Origin: Paenibacillus macquariensis
GTDB lineage: Bacteria; Bacillota; Bacilli; Paenibacillales; Paenibacillaceae
NCBI RefSeq assembly: GCF_900156375.1
Contig: NZ_FTNK01000010.1
Coordinates: forward strand, 62,001 to 126,000
Direction: 5' to 3'
DNA: 64,000 bases
The notes below the pieces were generated by a model that was not told the DNA's origin, did no database searches, and saw only the letters and a program-made list of their open reading frames with translations. The position numbers and the translations under genes are program-made. Positions 1 through 7,680 of the stretch are shown piece by piece; within the stretch, counting starts at the first letter, position 1, and each line of letters begins with the position of its first letter.

Positions 1-30
1 TGGAATACTTGCATGCATTGAGCAAACTCT

Positions 31-68
31 GGCGAATTGTGATTTTGCACAGCCACGGTTTGCCACCA
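31..68 (+). repeat. 38-nt tmRNA-3'-end-like repeat, copy 1
   Basis: This stretch matches 4393-4430 at 32 of 38 positions. Both copies begin GGCGAATTGTG, carry TTGCACAGC-ACGGTT in the middle and end in a CCA. Both are followed within about 20 bases by a hairpin terminator. The end resembles the T-arm and CCA end of tmRNA, although the match is weak. It could be an attachment-site remnant left by an element that integrated in ssrA. The repeat itself is seen directly; the tmRNA origin is inference. Confidence 0.45.
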
Positions 69-83
69 TACGTATTATCAGAA

Positions 84-112
84 GAGACACCGTTAAGGTG
101 TCTTTTTTGTTT
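84..112 (+). terminator. Rho-independent terminator
   Basis: GACACC and GGTGTC pair around a five-base loop (GTTAA) and are followed by six T residues. It closes whatever transcript enters the window from the left. Confidence 0.8.
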
Positions 113-162
113 TTCGTGTGGACGAATATAAAGTCTAATTTATATTGTAGCTACTGAAATAG

Positions 163-732
163 GTATGTATTAATTACCAACGCAATAATATTTCAAACGC
201 AATACGAGTAGTGCCAATAGATAGATTGCATTCTGTCATTCTTACTCATCAGGACATTGATCATATAGGAAGTTTACCGACCTTAATTGAAGAATTAGAT
301 ACTGAATTAACAGTATATGCTCATGAAATAGATCGACCATACATCGAAGGGGAAAGACCTCTATTAAAGCTGGATCTTCCAGAAGAAATGCAGCATTACG
401 TTACTAATCCACCTAAAGCAAAGGTTAACCAGATTCTAAGTGAAGGCGATGAACTCCCTTACTTTGGCGGTATATCAGTGATTTTTACGCTAGGTCATAT
501 TAGCTTGTATTTAAAGCGGAGTAAGATTCTGATTGCTGGCGATGCGATGTTCAGTATGAATGGCCAATTAAGAGGCCCCAATGGTCATACTGCTCCGGAT
601 ATGTCTACTGCTCTTAAATCTTTAAGTAAATTTCTTGATTACGATATAAGCAAAGTGATCTGTTTCCATGGTGGGTTGTGTACTAATAACGTCAACGAGC
701 AAATTGGAGCTTTAAACTTCATATTGGAGTGA
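163..732 (+). pseudogene. Truncated MBL-fold metallo-hydrolase
   Basis: The metallo-beta-lactamase fold is recognised from the zinc motif THQDIDHIG, a GDAM segment and a late HGG. Intact family members have about 50 residues before the HxxxDH motif, carrying the first beta strands. Here the frame opens after a stop at 160-162 and only about 17 codons precede the motif, with no ATG and no ribosome site; GTG 211 is the first possible start. The usual TPGHTPGHIS motif is shortened to TLGHIS, which looks like a small in-frame deletion removing a metal-ligand region. Both defects point to a decayed gene. A short functional protein cannot be excluded, but none of the upstream frames supplies the missing N-terminus. 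Confidence 0.7.
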
Positions 733-888
733 ATCTTATTCTTTACAATTAAACTAAGCCCAAAATCTCTGAATAACGAAAATTTTGAAAGAGGATATTA
801 ATTCCTCTATGAATGAGGTGCATGAATAAAGCATGGAGGTTATAATAAATACTACAAAGAAGAACCGATGCTTACTGACCATCAGTAC

Positions 889-922
889 AATAGACCGCGT
901 ACCTTAGGCGGTCTATTTTTTT
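889..922 (+). terminator. Rho-independent terminator
   Basis: AATAGACCGC pairs with GCGGTCTATT across a nine-base loop and runs into T residues. It separates the MBL-fold remnant from the EamA remnant. Confidence 0.85.
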
Positions 923-977
923 GTTAGTGTGCTTATGGACATGCCGTGAAATCGGTATTATTGAAGGGTGATTATTG

Positions 978-1637
978 ATGCTAAAAGCTTATAGTTGGCT
1001 CACTTTTTGTGTAGTCGTATGGGGTAGCAATGTTGTATTTGGTAAGATCTTAGTTGAGGACTTCTCCCCCGGTCTGTTAACATCACTGAGACTTTTATTT
1101 ATTGTGGTATTTTTAGTTGGATTAACGTCTTACAAAAAGAATTTCAAGCGAGTGAATAAATCGGATGTACTCTCCATTTTATTTCTTGGTGTTATTGGTG
1201 TATTTATAAATCAATGGTCCTTTTTCAGAGGTTTACAAACAGCTGATCCAACAACATCTGCCATCATTTTAGCTATGACTCCTATTTTAACTGGCTTGTT
1301 CGCATAAAAGGTTGATGGGGCTAATTCTAACGATCATAGGCATATATTGTGTCGTTGTAATAGGCGGTGGATCCTCGTTACATTTTGACAATGGACTTAT
1401 GTGGATTGTTGTAACGATGATAACATTCGCAATTATGATTATTATGACGAGGGTACTCTTCGACATGTTGATGCTTCAAAAGTATCTGTACTATCTAATT
1501 TAGAGCCTTTTGTAGCCATGATTATGGGATTAATATTACTGTACAAACCAATTACAGGTGTAGAAATATTAGGGTCTTTGTACATTCTAGCAGGAGTTAT
1601 GCTATCTACGTATCAACGAAAAATGCGATATAAGTGA
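978..1637 (+). pseudogene. Broken EamA/DMT family transporter
   Basis: Three fragments in different frames together resemble one drug/metabolite (EamA) transporter of roughly 300 residues with ten membrane helices. Fragment one (978-1307) holds the N-terminal helices, with WGSNVVFGK and an ADPTTSAIILAMTPI segment. It stops at 1305-1307. Fragment two starts at 1312 with the next helix, and fragment three (about 1460-1637) holds the last helices with LSNLEPFVAMIMG. The linker after the fourth helix and about 60 residues of the second EamA half are missing, so there are at least two deletions or frameshifts. The start is ATG 978 (TTG 975 is also possible) behind GAAGGGTG. No functional transporter can be made from this locus. 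Confidence 0.8.
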
Positions 1638-1694
1638 ACAATAGGTTGATCCTTTAACAAATCCTCGGTGAGCAAATAGGGATTGATTGGTTAC

Positions 1695-1735
1695 GGGGCG
1701 TTCGGGTGACATCAAAACTGTAATTAAACCCGTAG
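1695..1735 (+). other. tmRNA 5'-end-like fragment
   Basis: The sequence opens GGGGCGTTCGGG and continues GTGACATCA. It aligns with the start of the 102-nt relic at 23597, which opens GGGGCG and has the same GTGACATCA. Canonical Bacillales tmRNA begins GGGGGCGTT-TGGATTCGAC, so this reads as a shortened copy. A matching 3'-like piece lies at 2294-2321, with the csp gene between them. The origin is inferred from the resemblance only. Confidence 0.3.
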
Positions 1736-1864
1736 AATCCTGTGTTACGTTGGTGGAATTGCCAGAGTGGAAGAACGCGGAGATTCAATCTCTGGATTAT
1801 AACCTATCATTTTTTACCAATGTATTCATATACCTGTAAATTAGTATCTTAATAGACTTAGATG

Positions 1865-2011
1865 TGCTATAATAAATTTATTGAAGTAGCGTCCTAACAA
1901 ATACACATAGTGTAGAGGGTTGTTCTTAAATTAATAACCTTGTACCATATGTGGATTTTTTATTTTTAGAGATAAGAATGTCATGTAAATTTAAATTAGG
2001 TGGTAATTAAT
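1865..2011 (+). promoter_or_regulatory. csp promoter with extended -10 and long leader
   Basis: TGCTATAAT (1865-1873) is an extended -10 element; no good -35 element is visible, which fits extended -10 promoters. Transcription from here would give a leader of about 130 nt before the csp start codon. Long structured leaders of this size are typical of cold-shock genes, where they act as temperature-responsive RNA switches. Its structure was not computed. Confidence 0.6.
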
Positions 2012-2212
2012 ATGGAAACAGGTACAGTGAAATGGTTTAACGCAGAAAAAGGATTTGGATTTATCGAAGTTGAGGGCGGTAGTGATGTATTCGTACATTT
2101 CAGCGCGATCACTGGAGACGGTTTTAAATCCTTGGACGAAGGCCAACGTGTTGAATTTAATATCACACAAGGCACTCGCGGAGCACAAGCCGAGAATGTC
2201 GTAAAACTTTAA
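2012..2212 (+). CDS. cspA: Cold-shock protein (CspA/CspB family)
   Basis: This 66-residue protein is a single cold-shock domain that binds single-stranded RNA and DNA as a chaperone in the cytoplasm. It begins [19 protein letters not shown], containing RNP1 (KGFGFIE), followed by RNP2 (VFVHFS), both with the aromatic residues that stack on bases. Length matches the family. ATG 2012 is chosen over GTG 2000 because AGGTGG at 1998-2003 sits 8 bases upstream and the family starts at this Met. The gene stands alone, with its own extended -10 promoter, long leader and strong terminator. It is intact although both neighbours are decayed, so it is probably under selection. The paralogue letter is uncertain. 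Confidence 0.95.
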   Translation: METGTVKWFNAEKGFGFIEVEGGSDVFVHFSAITGDGFKSLDEGQRVEFNITQGTRGAQAENVVKL

Positions 2213-2225
2213 TGTAGAACTCTAT

Positions 2226-2256
2226 GCCCCAAACAATATGTTTGGGGCTTTTTTAT
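2226..2256 (+). terminator. Rho-independent terminator of csp
   Basis: GCCCCAAAC and GTTTGGGGC form a perfect nine-pair stem with a five-base loop, followed by six T residues, 13 bases after the csp stop. Confidence 0.95.
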
Positions 2257-2293
2257 TTGTGGTCAGGGTATAAAGAGGGATACAGATGTGTTA

Positions 2294-2321
2294 TTTTCGG
2301 ACAGGGGTTCGCCTCGCCTCC
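2294..2321 (+). other. tmRNA 3'-end-like fragment
   Basis: TTTTCGGACAGGGGTTCG followed by CCTCGCCTCC matches the T-arm and acceptor end of Bacillales tmRNA (GGACAGGGGTTCG, then a C-rich stem and CGCCTCC), with about six bases of the T-stem missing and no CCA. A weak stem (AACAT/ATGTT within CC-GG) followed by T residues lies just downstream, as at the other copies. It is interpreted as a relic of an ssrA attachment site. Confidence 0.45.
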
Positions 2322-2589
2322 TTACAAAAAAACCAGAACATTATGTTATGGGTTTTTACTTGTCCTCGACATCCGATTCAGTATGACCTTAACTTGCTTG
2401 TCTATTTCCGATATCGGTCAGTCATGAACTTAATAGTTAGTTTCACGGTGAATACTAAGGAGGCTCGTTACGTTCGCGCTGCCGGTGCAGGCAGTCATTT
2501 TGTATCCATTATTTCTCATTGGGTAAAAGTCTATGGTACCATACAAGTAGAATCGTGAGAATGAGGTAGCCTATTTATGCGGTTTATGA
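2322..2589 (+). other. No recognisable gene
   Basis: A 90-codon open frame crosses this stretch (2286-2558), but it starts inside the tmRNA-like fragment, lacks a ribosome site and has no recognisable motif. The last bases lead into the truncated ankyrin gene, whose upstream frame is closed by TGA at 2587-2589. I see nothing else. Confidence 0.4.
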
Positions 2590-3114
2590 GCTGGGGCAGA
2601 TATCAATACTAGAGATGGTCAAGGACGAACTCCAATTTTAGCCGCGACGTACGGGAATAAGGTAGATACGGTTAGAGCGTTGATCAAAGCTGGAGCAGAT
2701 ATTAATTTACAGGACCATAAATTAGACAATCCTTTCTTGTATGCTGGTGCGGAAGGATTCCTCGAAATTGTGAAGTTAATGAACGATGTAGGTGCAGATC
2801 CGGCGATCACGAATCGGTATGGAGGAACAGCACTTATTCCAGCTTCGGAACATGGTTATGTGGAAGTTGTCAAAGAGTTGCTTACTCGATCAGATGTTGA
2901 TGTTAATCATGTTAACGATCTAGGGTGGACAGCTTTGATGGAAGCGATCATATTAAATAATGGCGGGGAAACGCAACAGCGGGTCATAGAAATTCTTATT
3001 GAATATGGGGCAGATGTAACTATTCCAGATAGGGATGGCGTTACGCCGCTAGAGCATGCAAGAGCGCATCATTTTGTAGCCATTGAACGTATATTGATAG
3101 ACGCTGGGGCTTAG
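2590..3114 (+). pseudogene. 5'-truncated ankyrin-repeat protein
   Basis: The frame encodes about five ankyrin repeats. Typical pieces are AGADINTRDGQGRTPILAAT, LIKAGADINLQD, DLGWTALMEAI and YGADVTIPDRDGVTPLEHA. Homology starts immediately after an in-frame TGA at 2587-2589, in the middle of a repeat. The only internal start is TTG 2680, which would split a repeat and has no ribosome site. The N-terminus is therefore lost or interrupted. Ankyrin repeats serve as protein-binding scaffolds. The following amidohydrolase starts 44 bases downstream, so the two probably once formed one transcript. Whether a shortened protein is still made is unknown. Confidence 0.65.
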
Positions 3115-3158
3115 TTAGCAAGGTACATATTAAATAGTTACGAAAAGGATGAGACAGT

Positions 3159-4382
3159 ATGTTGAATGCTTCTTATTGGTTAACGAATGTAAGATTAGAA
3201 CAGGGTTATGACATGGAAGATGGACAAGTAGTTGGTACGAATACAATGATTTGTCATATACGAATTGAGAACAGTGCTATTGCTGAAATTGTTGGGACGG
3301 AAACAACGCTTCAGTGTGATCTTCCCAAATATGACTGTAAAGAGTTATTGATGCTGCCATCTTTTGAGGAGGCGCATATTCATTTGGATAAAACGTATTT
3401 CGATGGACCGTGGAAAGCGGTAAAGCCTGTATCAAGTATCTTCGAACGGATTGAGGAAGAGAAGATATTATTGCCGAAGCTCCTTCCAATGGCAAAACAA
3501 CAAGCTGGAAGCATCTTGACTCTAATACAGGGATATGGGGCTACTCATGTTCGTACCCATTGTAACATCGAGCCTGTTAGCGGACTGCACCGATTAGAGG
3601 CAACAAAGCAAGCCCTAGACATGTTTTCTGGGAAAATATCATCTGAAATTGTAGCATTTCCGCAACATGGACTACTTCGATCGGACTCTGTCGAGCTCGT
3701 AAAACAATCTTTGGCAGAGGGGGCGACCCATGTAGGCGGAGTAGATCCATTCACAGTAGATGGGGATATAGAGAAATCATTGCAGACCATGGTAGAACTA
3801 GCGGTTCTGAATAATGCTGGTATTGATATTCACTTACATGACGGAAATGAAGCGGGGAAGCAAACTCTGATGCGATTAGCTGATCTGACCGAAGAAGCTG
3901 GTTTACAAGGAAAGGTAACCGTTAGTCATGCATTCTGGTTTGCAGGTGCGCAGCCACAAGAGGCAGAGGAAGTTGCTAAACGGATGGCCTCGCTAGGCAT
4001 GTCCATTGTTTCGACGGTTCCGATTGGCACAATAATGATGCCGCTCCCCATGCTATATAATAACGGTGTAACGGTGAAATTGGCAACGGATAGTCTTACG
4101 GATCACTGGTCTCCATTCGGAAATGGAGATCAATTAGATAAAGCAGGACGGTTCGCAGAATTGTATGGGTATAATGATGAATTATCGCTATCTCAAGCCC
4201 TCGGCTTCATTACAGGGGGGATAAAGCCTCTCGATTCAAAAGGTCAACAGGTATGGCCTAAGGTTGGGGACGTCGCGAGCTTTGTACTGCTACATGCAAG
4301 TTGCTCGGCGGAAGCGATAGCGCGAAGGGCGGAGCGTCAAGCGGTATGGAACGAGGGACGCCTCGTGAGCGGTTCGTTGTAA
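3159..4382 (+). CDS. Amidohydrolase, cytosine-deaminase-like
   Basis: A 407-residue metal-dependent hydrolase of the amidohydrolase superfamily, close to the CodA/cytosine deaminase branch. The first metal motif is AHIHLDKTY (residues about 71-79). It is followed by HLHDG (about 225), VSHAFW (about 254) and a late Asp in ATDSLTDHWSPFGNGDQ (about 310). These are the residues that bind the metal and activate water in this family. No signal peptide is present, so it is cytoplasmic. ATG 3159 follows AAGGATGAG at suitable spacing. Substrate cannot be read from sequence; relatives deaminate cytosine, creatinine or N-isopropylammelide, or hydrolyse related cyclic amides. Unlike its truncated ankyrin neighbour the gene is full length. 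Confidence 0.85.
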   Translation: MLNASYWLTNVRLEQGYDMEDGQVVGTNTMICHIRIENSAIAEIVGTETTLQCDLPKYDCKELLMLPSFEEAHIHLDKTYFDGPWKAVKPVSSIFERIEEEKILLPKLLPMAKQQAGSILTLIQGYGATHVRTHCNIEPVSGLHRLEATKQALDMFSGKISSEIVAFPQHGLLRSDSVELVKQSLAEGATHVGGVDPFTVDGDIEKSLQTMVELAVLNNAGIDIHLHDGNEAGKQTLMRLADLTEEAGLQGKVTVSHAFWFAGAQPQEAEEVAKRMASLGMSIVSTVPIGTIMMPLPMLYNNGVTVKLATDSLTDHWSPFGNGDQLDKAGRFAELYGYNDELSLSQALGFITGGIKPLDSKGQQVWPKVGDVASFVLLHASCSAEAIARRAERQAVWNEGRLVSGSL

Positions 4383-4392
4383 ATTAAACGGC

Positions 4393-4430
4393 GGCGAATT
4401 GTGGTCTTGCACAGCTACGGTTCACCTCCA
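4393..4430 (+). repeat. 38-nt tmRNA-3'-end-like repeat, copy 2
   Basis: This is the second copy of the repeat at 31-68 (32 of 38 identical). It lies 10 bases after the amidohydrolase stop and ends CACCTCCA, closer to the tmRNA acceptor end than copy 1. The order is the same as in copy 1: repeat, short spacer, hairpin terminator. It could be an ssrA-type attachment remnant. Confidence 0.45.
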
Positions 4431-4438
4431 GTAGAAGA

Positions 4439-4463
4439 ACCTGCTCACTGAGCGGTTTTTTTC
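4439..4463 (+). terminator. Rho-independent terminator
   Basis: ACC-GCTC pairs with GAGC-GGT (one bulged T) ahead of seven T residues. It serves the amidohydrolase transcript. Confidence 0.75.
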
Positions 4464-4614
4464 ATATGTTGTAGACAGGATATCTACAAATTATAAAAGT
4501 TGTGCTCCCAAGCGAATTGTTTACAAATTACTTCATCTCTTTAACATGTGAATTTACAGTTCATCTATATACTTAAATCGATATCATTATGCATTCGAAG
4601 GGGAGTATAACTAC

Positions 4615-7389
4615 ATGAACAGCAAGTTGAAGTCTTTAATTTGTACCTCATTCGCCTTTTGCATGCTTGCACAGAGTACGGCGATGACGGTGTCTGCAAC
4701 AGAGAACAATCCTTCCACCAATTCAACAGGAAGATGGATGTCAGGCGAGTACCACACCCACACCATACAATCGGCAGATGCATCCGAATCTTTTATGAAA
4801 TTGGAAAATGTACTCGATGCTGCGTTTCGAGAGGATCTTGACAAGAAGCCTGCAGAAACAATTACATCACTGACTTACGGCAATCCCTTTGATTACATCG
4901 TGCTATCTGATCATTTGCGCAATTCGCCGCGAGATCCAGATGGTAACGAAAAGCCTACTGCACGTTGGGAAGCGATTAAAGAACAGCAGGACAAGCTTTC
5001 AGCGCTCCAAGCTACTGGCAAATACGCAGGTAAGTCCATTTATTCTGGTTTCGAATGGGACATGATGGGATTGGATCATGGCGCTGTCGGCATTATTGAT
5101 TCCGACAGTGATGCAGTACCCATCGATGCTATTCATCAATTCGAGTGGTTGTACAGCTACGATACAGCTCCAGGTAGGTTTCATTCAAATGAGACTGCTC
5201 TTTGGGGAGCAAGGCTTGATAAAGATACATTGAAACCTGATAAAAATAAAACCTTTGAAGCTATTGAGTGGCTAAAAACAAATTACCCGGAGAGCTATGT
5301 ATTGCTTAACCATCCATCTAGACATAATGGTGGTAGCGGTGTTGTTACTATCGAAGACCTTCGTAAGATGAATGATATTGCTCCTGAAATTGTGTTTGGT
5401 ATGGAAGGTTTACCGGGTAACCAAATGGCAGCTGGTGGGAATAGATCGGAGTTAAATGACGTATACGGCGGAGCTGACGTCATGGTCGCAAAGGTCGGCG
5501 GAATGTGGGATGCCATGCTTGGTGAGGGTCGCCACTTCTGGAACTTCACAAATTCTGACTTTCATTTTAAGGTGAGCAGCAATCGAAGTTATTCAAGCGG
5601 TTATTGGCCTAGCGAGTACTCGCGAAACAATACTTGGGTCGAGGGTAATACCTTCAAAGATATTGTGGAGGGTATGCGTTCAGGTAAATCCTATGCGGTG
5701 TATGGTGATCTCATCAATGCGCTTGAATTCAATGCCACTGGAAATGGTGCTCAAGCTGAAATGGGTGAGGATTTACAAGTGACCGAAGGGGATCTTACAA
5801 CAATCAGCATTCGATTCAAGAGCCCAGAGCACAACAACTATGCACAAATTAGCCCGCACGATACATCAGTCACCAATGATGTCTATGTTGATCATGTCGA
5901 TCTGATCTCTGGAGAAGTGACGGGCAAGATCGATGAAAGTCAATATGCTAGCAATACCACCAATGACACGACGAAAGTCATTAAACGTTTTACGAAAGAA
6001 GATTGGGGACAACCAGATGTCGACGGCTATTATACTGTCTCCTATAAGGTACCTGCGGATACAAACCGTTATTATCGTTTACGCGGTACGAACCTTGGTA
6101 CAGACGTAGCAGGCTTCACAGAGAACGGCGAGCCTTTACAAGATCAATCATTTGCTAGGGGTGACGAGCCGGAGCAGAATGAGGAACGCTTCAATAATAT
6201 TAATGACCGTAACTATGCTGGCTTGTGGTTTTATTCCAATCCGATCTTTGTTAATGTCGCCGCGCTCAGCGACGAGCAGGCAGTTACCGATACAATTACT
6301 AGTGTAACTTCAACACTTGGTGATACGAGTGCGATTACTACTAACATTCCCCTCCCTTCTGAAGGGTTGCATGGTACCAGGATTGAATGGAAGAGTAGTA
6401 ATGCGAATATTATTCGCATCGACAACAACACCGCGATTGTTACACGTCCATCCTCTGGTATGGGGGATATGCGTATTACATTGACTGCAACGATATCTCG
6501 CGATGCTCATAGCATAGATAAACCCTATACCTTTATCGTTAGAGCCTACCCTTCTAACAACTTGCCAGATAACAACTCGTCAGGCAACAGTTCGCCAGGG
6601 AACAGTTCTAGTAAGCCAAATGCGTCTGTCTCAGGTGGTGGAGGAACAGTTACTGCTGATTCAAATGGCAATATTACAATAACACCTGACAAAGGCTATC
6701 AGGTTAAAGATGTTACGATCAATGGGATATCTAAGGGAGCACTCACTCAATTGACGGGTCTGAAATCATCTGATCAAGTTGTTGTGACCTTCGAGAAACT
6801 TCCAGAGCAACCTCAGAAGCCAACTGAGCCTACTAAGCCTGTTATTACTTTTAGTGATATTTCGAATCACTGGGCAGATTCATCCATTAACTATGTTGTG
6901 GAACATGGATTGTTCACGGGTACCGCGGCAAATTCGTTTAGCCCGAACAATACGATGACTCGTGGTATGCTGGTCACGGTTATGCACCGCTTAGCGGGTA
7001 AACCTGAAGTTGGGTCAATTCACTTCAAAGATGTTAATACGAATGCCTATTACAGTGATGCGGTAGCTTGGGCAAGCCAGAATAACATCGTCAATGGGGT
7101 TGATAGTACTCACTTTGCTCCAGATCAACCTATTACTCGCGAACAACTTGTACAGATGCTATTCAATTATGCAAAAGCAAACAAATTGAATATTAACGCT
7201 AGCCAGTCATTAGTCGCTTTCACAGATGTGAACAAAATCTCAACTTGGGCAGTTGATGCGATGAAGTGGTCTGTAAGCAACGACTTACTTTCTGGTAAGG
7301 GTAAAGGCATGCTTGATCCACTGGGTGCCGTATCACGTGCTGAAGTCGCAACAATTATGAATCGCTTTATGATTACCTTTAACATGTAA
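4615..7389 (+). CDS. SLH-anchored PHP-domain phosphoesterase-like protein
   Basis: A 924-residue secreted protein. Residues 1-29 are a signal peptide. A PHP-type metal-dependent domain follows (about 40-360). Likely ligands are H47 and H49 (GEYHTHT), D99 and H100 (VLSDH), the Glu of SGFEWD, the His of LLNHPSR, and the Asp and His of NSDFHF. PHP enzymes hydrolyse phosphoester bonds using two or three metals. Then come a beta-rich region, an atrophied bacterial Ig-like domain (about 550-645), a Ser/Asn/Pro linker, a short Gly-rich beta repeat, and three SLH domains (about 745-924) that bind cell-wall polymers. It is therefore probably displayed on the surface, acting on extracellular phosphoesters; the substrate is unknown. 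ATG 4615 follows AAGGGGAG. It is a single-gene unit closed by a long hairpin. Confidence 0.85.
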   Translation: MNSKLKSLICTSFAFCMLAQSTAMTVSATENNPSTNSTGRWMSGEYHTHTIQSADASESFMKLENVLDAAFREDLDKKPAETITSLTYGNPFDYIVLSDHLRNSPRDPDGNEKPTARWEAIKEQQDKLSALQATGKYAGKSIYSGFEWDMMGLDHGAVGIIDSDSDAVPIDAIHQFEWLYSYDTAPGRFHSNETALWGARLDKDTLKPDKNKTFEAIEWLKTNYPESYVLLNHPSRHNGGSGVVTIEDLRKMNDIAPEIVFGMEGLPGNQMAAGGNRSELNDVYGGADVMVAKVGGMWDAMLGEGRHFWNFTNSDFHFKVSSNRSYSSGYWPSEYSRNNTWVEGNTFKDIVEGMRSGKSYAVYGDLINALEFNATGNGAQAEMGEDLQVTEGDLTTISIRFKSPEHNNYAQISPHDTSVTNDVYVDHVDLISGEVTGKIDESQYASNTTNDTTKVIKRFTKEDWGQPDVDGYYTVSYKVPADTNRYYRLRGTNLGTDVAGFTENGEPLQDQSFARGDEPEQNEERFNNINDRNYAGLWFYSNPIFVNVAALSDEQAVTDTITSVTSTLGDTSAITTNIPLPSEGLHGTRIEWKSSNANIIRIDNNTAIVTRPSSGMGDMRITLTATISRDAHSIDKPYTFIVRAYPSNNLPDNNSSGNSSPGNSSSKPNASVSGGGGTVTADSNGNITITPDKGYQVKDVTINGISKGALTQLTGLKSSDQVVVTFEKLPEQPQKPTEPTKPVITFSDISNHWADSSINYVVEHGLFTGTAANSFSPNNTMTRGMLVTVMHRLAGKPEVGSIHFKDVNTNAYYSDAVAWASQNNIVNGVDSTHFAPDQPITREQLVQMLFNYAKANKLNINASQSLVAFTDVNKISTWAVDAMKWSVSNDLLSGKGKGMLDPLGAVSRAEVATIMNRFMITFNM

Positions 7390-7416
7390 TCATAAGTAAT
7401 ATGTTCAAATTAACAA

Positions 7417-7498
7417 AAAGTGCACCTTTTAGAATATTCATTTGGCAAAGCCCAATTGGGTTAATGGATGAATTCTAGGGGGTGCACTTTCTTTATTT
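7417..7498 (+). terminator. Long hairpin terminator
   Basis: AAAGTGCACC (7417-7426) pairs with GGTGCACTTT (7481-7490). Inner arms AGAATATTCAT and ATGAATTCT and a small CCCAATTGGG hairpin sit inside. The T-rich tail CTTTATTTCTT follows. Confidence 0.75.
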
Positions 7499-7680
7499 CT
7501 TGTATATTGAAAGTAACCAGTTGGCTATGTCAAATTATTGGGGGGACGAGTATTCCTTGCAACAGGTGGCTGATATTCCTCAAAAGCATTTATTGAGTTT
7601 ACATAGCTAAAAAAAAGATACCAGACTATAATGTTTCCAAAGGTTACGCCCTGTAAAATTCTAAAGGGAGGGGAAACGAT

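Noticed and set aside
1745..1805. tRNA-Leu/Ser-like stretch (GGTGGAATTGCCAGA...AATCTCTGGATTATAACC)
   Set aside because: Only D-arm- and anticodon-like pieces are suggestive; no acceptor stem, T-arm or CCA can be formed, so it is not called as a tRNA or relic.
2286..2558. A 90-codon open frame
   Set aside because: It begins inside a tmRNA-like fragment, lacks a ribosome site and shows no family motif.
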